From positions 1-7,320 of the forward strand of contig DAOPZG010000131.1 in assembly GCA_035353235.1 (NCBI GenBank): a stretch of 7,320 bases of DNA, read 5' to 3'. A program made the position numbers and the translations under genes. Each line of letters starts with the position of its first letter. Within the stretch, counting starts at the first letter, position 1. The notes under the pieces were generated by a model. That model did no database searches. It was not told the origin of the DNA and saw only the letters and a list, made by a program, of their open reading frames with translations. Below are positions 6,169 to 7,320 of the stretch, one piece after another. This DNA is from CAXXOK01 sp035353235 (GTDB lineage: Bacteria; Bacillota; Clostridia; Christensenellales; Aristaeellaceae).

Positions 6169-7320
6169 CTACTTGCAGTACATCGCGGGCAGCGCCGCGT
6201 ACACCGCGCAGCAACGGACCAGATCGGCTTTCCATGTTTTTTCGTTGGGCGCGTGGGCTTGCGCTTCCTTGCCGGGGCCGAAGCCGATGCAGGGAATGCC
6301 GTAGCGGCCCATAATGCTTACGCCGTTGGTGGAGAACGTCCACTTATCCACCAGCGGCTCGCCAAACATGGCGCGGTAGCTTTCCACCATGGCCTGCGTG
6401 GCGGGGTGATCCTCCGGCAGCACCCAGGTGGGGAAATAGCAGTCCGTGGGATAGGTGAGACCCTTCCAGCTGGGGCGAGCATACTGGTACATTGTCACTT
6501 CGGCGTTATACTTCTGGCAGCTCGGCAGGGCCCGCACTTCCTCCAGCGCGCTCTGGTAGGTTTCCCCGTCGGTCAGTCTGCGGTCCAGCGACACGGCGCA
6601 GCCATCCGCCACGGCGCACCGGCTGGGCGACGAATAAAAAATCTCGCTTACGGTCACGGTGCCTTTTCCAAGGAACGGGTCGTAATGCAGGCGCTCGTTC
6701 AGGCCGCGGATTTCCTGCAGAATATCCGCCATCATATAAATCGCGTTTTTACCGCGTTCCGGCGCGGAGCCGTGGCAGCTGACGCCCTTTACCTCCACGC
6801 GGATTTCCATGCGGCCGCGCTGCCCGCGGTAGATGTTGCCGTCCGTGGGTTCGGTAATCACCACAAACTCCGGTTTTAAGTGATCCTCGTTCACAATATA
6901 CTGCCAGCAAAGACCGTCGCAGTCCTCTTCCTGCACGGTACCGGTGACCAGCACGCGATACTTGTCGGAAAGCAGCCCAAGGTCTTTCATCACTTTCGCG
7001 CCGTATACCGCGCTCACGATGCCGCCCAGCTGGTCGCTCGCGCCGCGCCCGCCGATTTCCGTTTCGGTTTCATATCCCTGATAGGGGTCGAACGTCCAGT
7101 TATCGCGGTTGCCGATGCCCACAGTATCAATATGCCCATCGAAAGCGATCAGCTTTTCGCCGGTGCCCATCACGCCCATCACGTTGCCCATGGGGTCGAT
7201 TTCCACCTTGTCAAAGCCGAGATTCTTCATTTCCTGCTCAATCCGGCGCACATGCCCTTCCTCGCCGCTGCTTTCTCCGGGGATGGCGATCAGGTCCCGT
7301 AAAAACGCCGTCATCGCCTT
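6169..7320 (-). CDS. ygeY: YgeY family M20 metallohydrolase (5' partial)
   Basis: This is a zinc-type amidohydrolase/peptidase of the M20 family (ArgE/DapE/ACY1 group), subgroup YgeY, probably cytoplasmic. Numbered from the ATG at 7312-7314 (381 residues to the TAG at 6169-6171), the expected metal and catalytic residues are present: H61 and D63 in GHIDTVG, D94 in GRGASDQ, E129/E130 in VQEEDCDG, E155 in ITEPTD, and H354 in AQAHAPNEK. The inserted dimerisation domain has H181 in SCHGSAPERG. That ATG is probably not the true start. As I recall it, E. coli YgeY is about 403 residues, with some 20 residues before the matching MTRFLRDMVAIP stretch. The frame here stays open upstream to the window edge (K, A), and no properly spaced ribosome binding site precedes the ATG. 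The substrate is inferred to be a ureido or amide intermediate of purine breakdown, because homologues are needed for anaerobic urate use. Family assignment is very secure; the substrate is not shown by the sequence. Confidence 0.95.
   Translation of the reverse strand, partial: KAMTAFLRDLIAIPGESSGEEGHVRRIEQEMKNLGFDKVEIDPMGNVMGVMGTGEKLIAFDGHIDTVGIGNRDNWTFDPYQGYETETEIGGRGASDQLGGIVSAVYGAKVMKDLGLLSDKYRVLVTGTVQEEDCDGLCWQYIVNEDHLKPEFVVITEPTDGNIYRGQRGRMEIRVEVKGVSCHGSAPERGKNAIYMMADILQEIRGLNERLHYDPFLGKGTVTVSEIFYSSPSRCAVADGCAVSLDRRLTDGETYQSALEEVRALPSCQKYNAEVTMYQYARPSWKGLTYPTDCYFPTWVLPEDHPATQAMVESYRAMFGEPLVDKWTFSTNGVSIMGRYGIPCIGFGPGKEAQAHAPNEKTWKADLVRCCAVYAALPAMYCK

Overview
The window holds one continuous block of six genes, all on the minus strand and read from high to low coordinates. 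In transcription order they are ygeY (M20-type hydrolase, 5' end beyond the right edge), ygeW (knotted carbamoyltransferase), arcC/yqeA (carbamate kinase), a MocA/MobA-type nucleotidyltransferase, ssnA (amidohydrolase) and ygfK (flavin and iron-sulfur oxidoreductase, 3' end beyond the left edge). Gaps are 90, 12, 42, 6 and 42 nt, each gene has a clear Shine-Dalgarno sequence, and I see no convincing promoter or terminator. This looks like an internal part of a longer operon. I found no RNA genes, mobile elements, CRISPR arrays or plus-strand genes.

The set matches the Escherichia coli yge-ygf-ssnA region and its relatives in anaerobic Firmicutes. The genes were first grouped by co-occurrence with selenium-dependent molybdenum hydroxylases, hence names such as 'putative selenate reductase subunit YgfK' and 'selenium metabolism protein SsnA'. 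Genetic work on gut bacteria later tied homologues to anaerobic breakdown of uric acid and other purines. A plausible division of labour, inferred rather than shown here, is as follows. YgfK reduces the purine-derived ring. SsnA and YgeY hydrolyse ring-derived C-N bonds. YgeW releases carbamoyl phosphate. The carbamate kinase uses that to make ATP, with ammonia and CO2 as products. The nucleotidyltransferase probably matures the molybdopterin cofactor of a xanthine dehydrogenase-like enzyme encoded elsewhere.

Host: the DNA is GC-rich (about 60% by eye), with many GCG and CTG codons and strong AAGGAG-type ribosome binding sites. With this gene order, which differs from E. coli and has neither ygeX nor hyuA inside the block, it suggests an anaerobic, high-GC member of the Clostridia, possibly from a gut. 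That assignment is tentative.

The two least routine observations are structural. YgfK carries the modules of dihydropyrimidine dehydrogenase in a different order (barrel first, Fe-S and FAD second). All six genes lie in one and the same reading frame, and between ygeW, arcC, the nucleotidyltransferase and ssnA only a single stop codon separates each pair.
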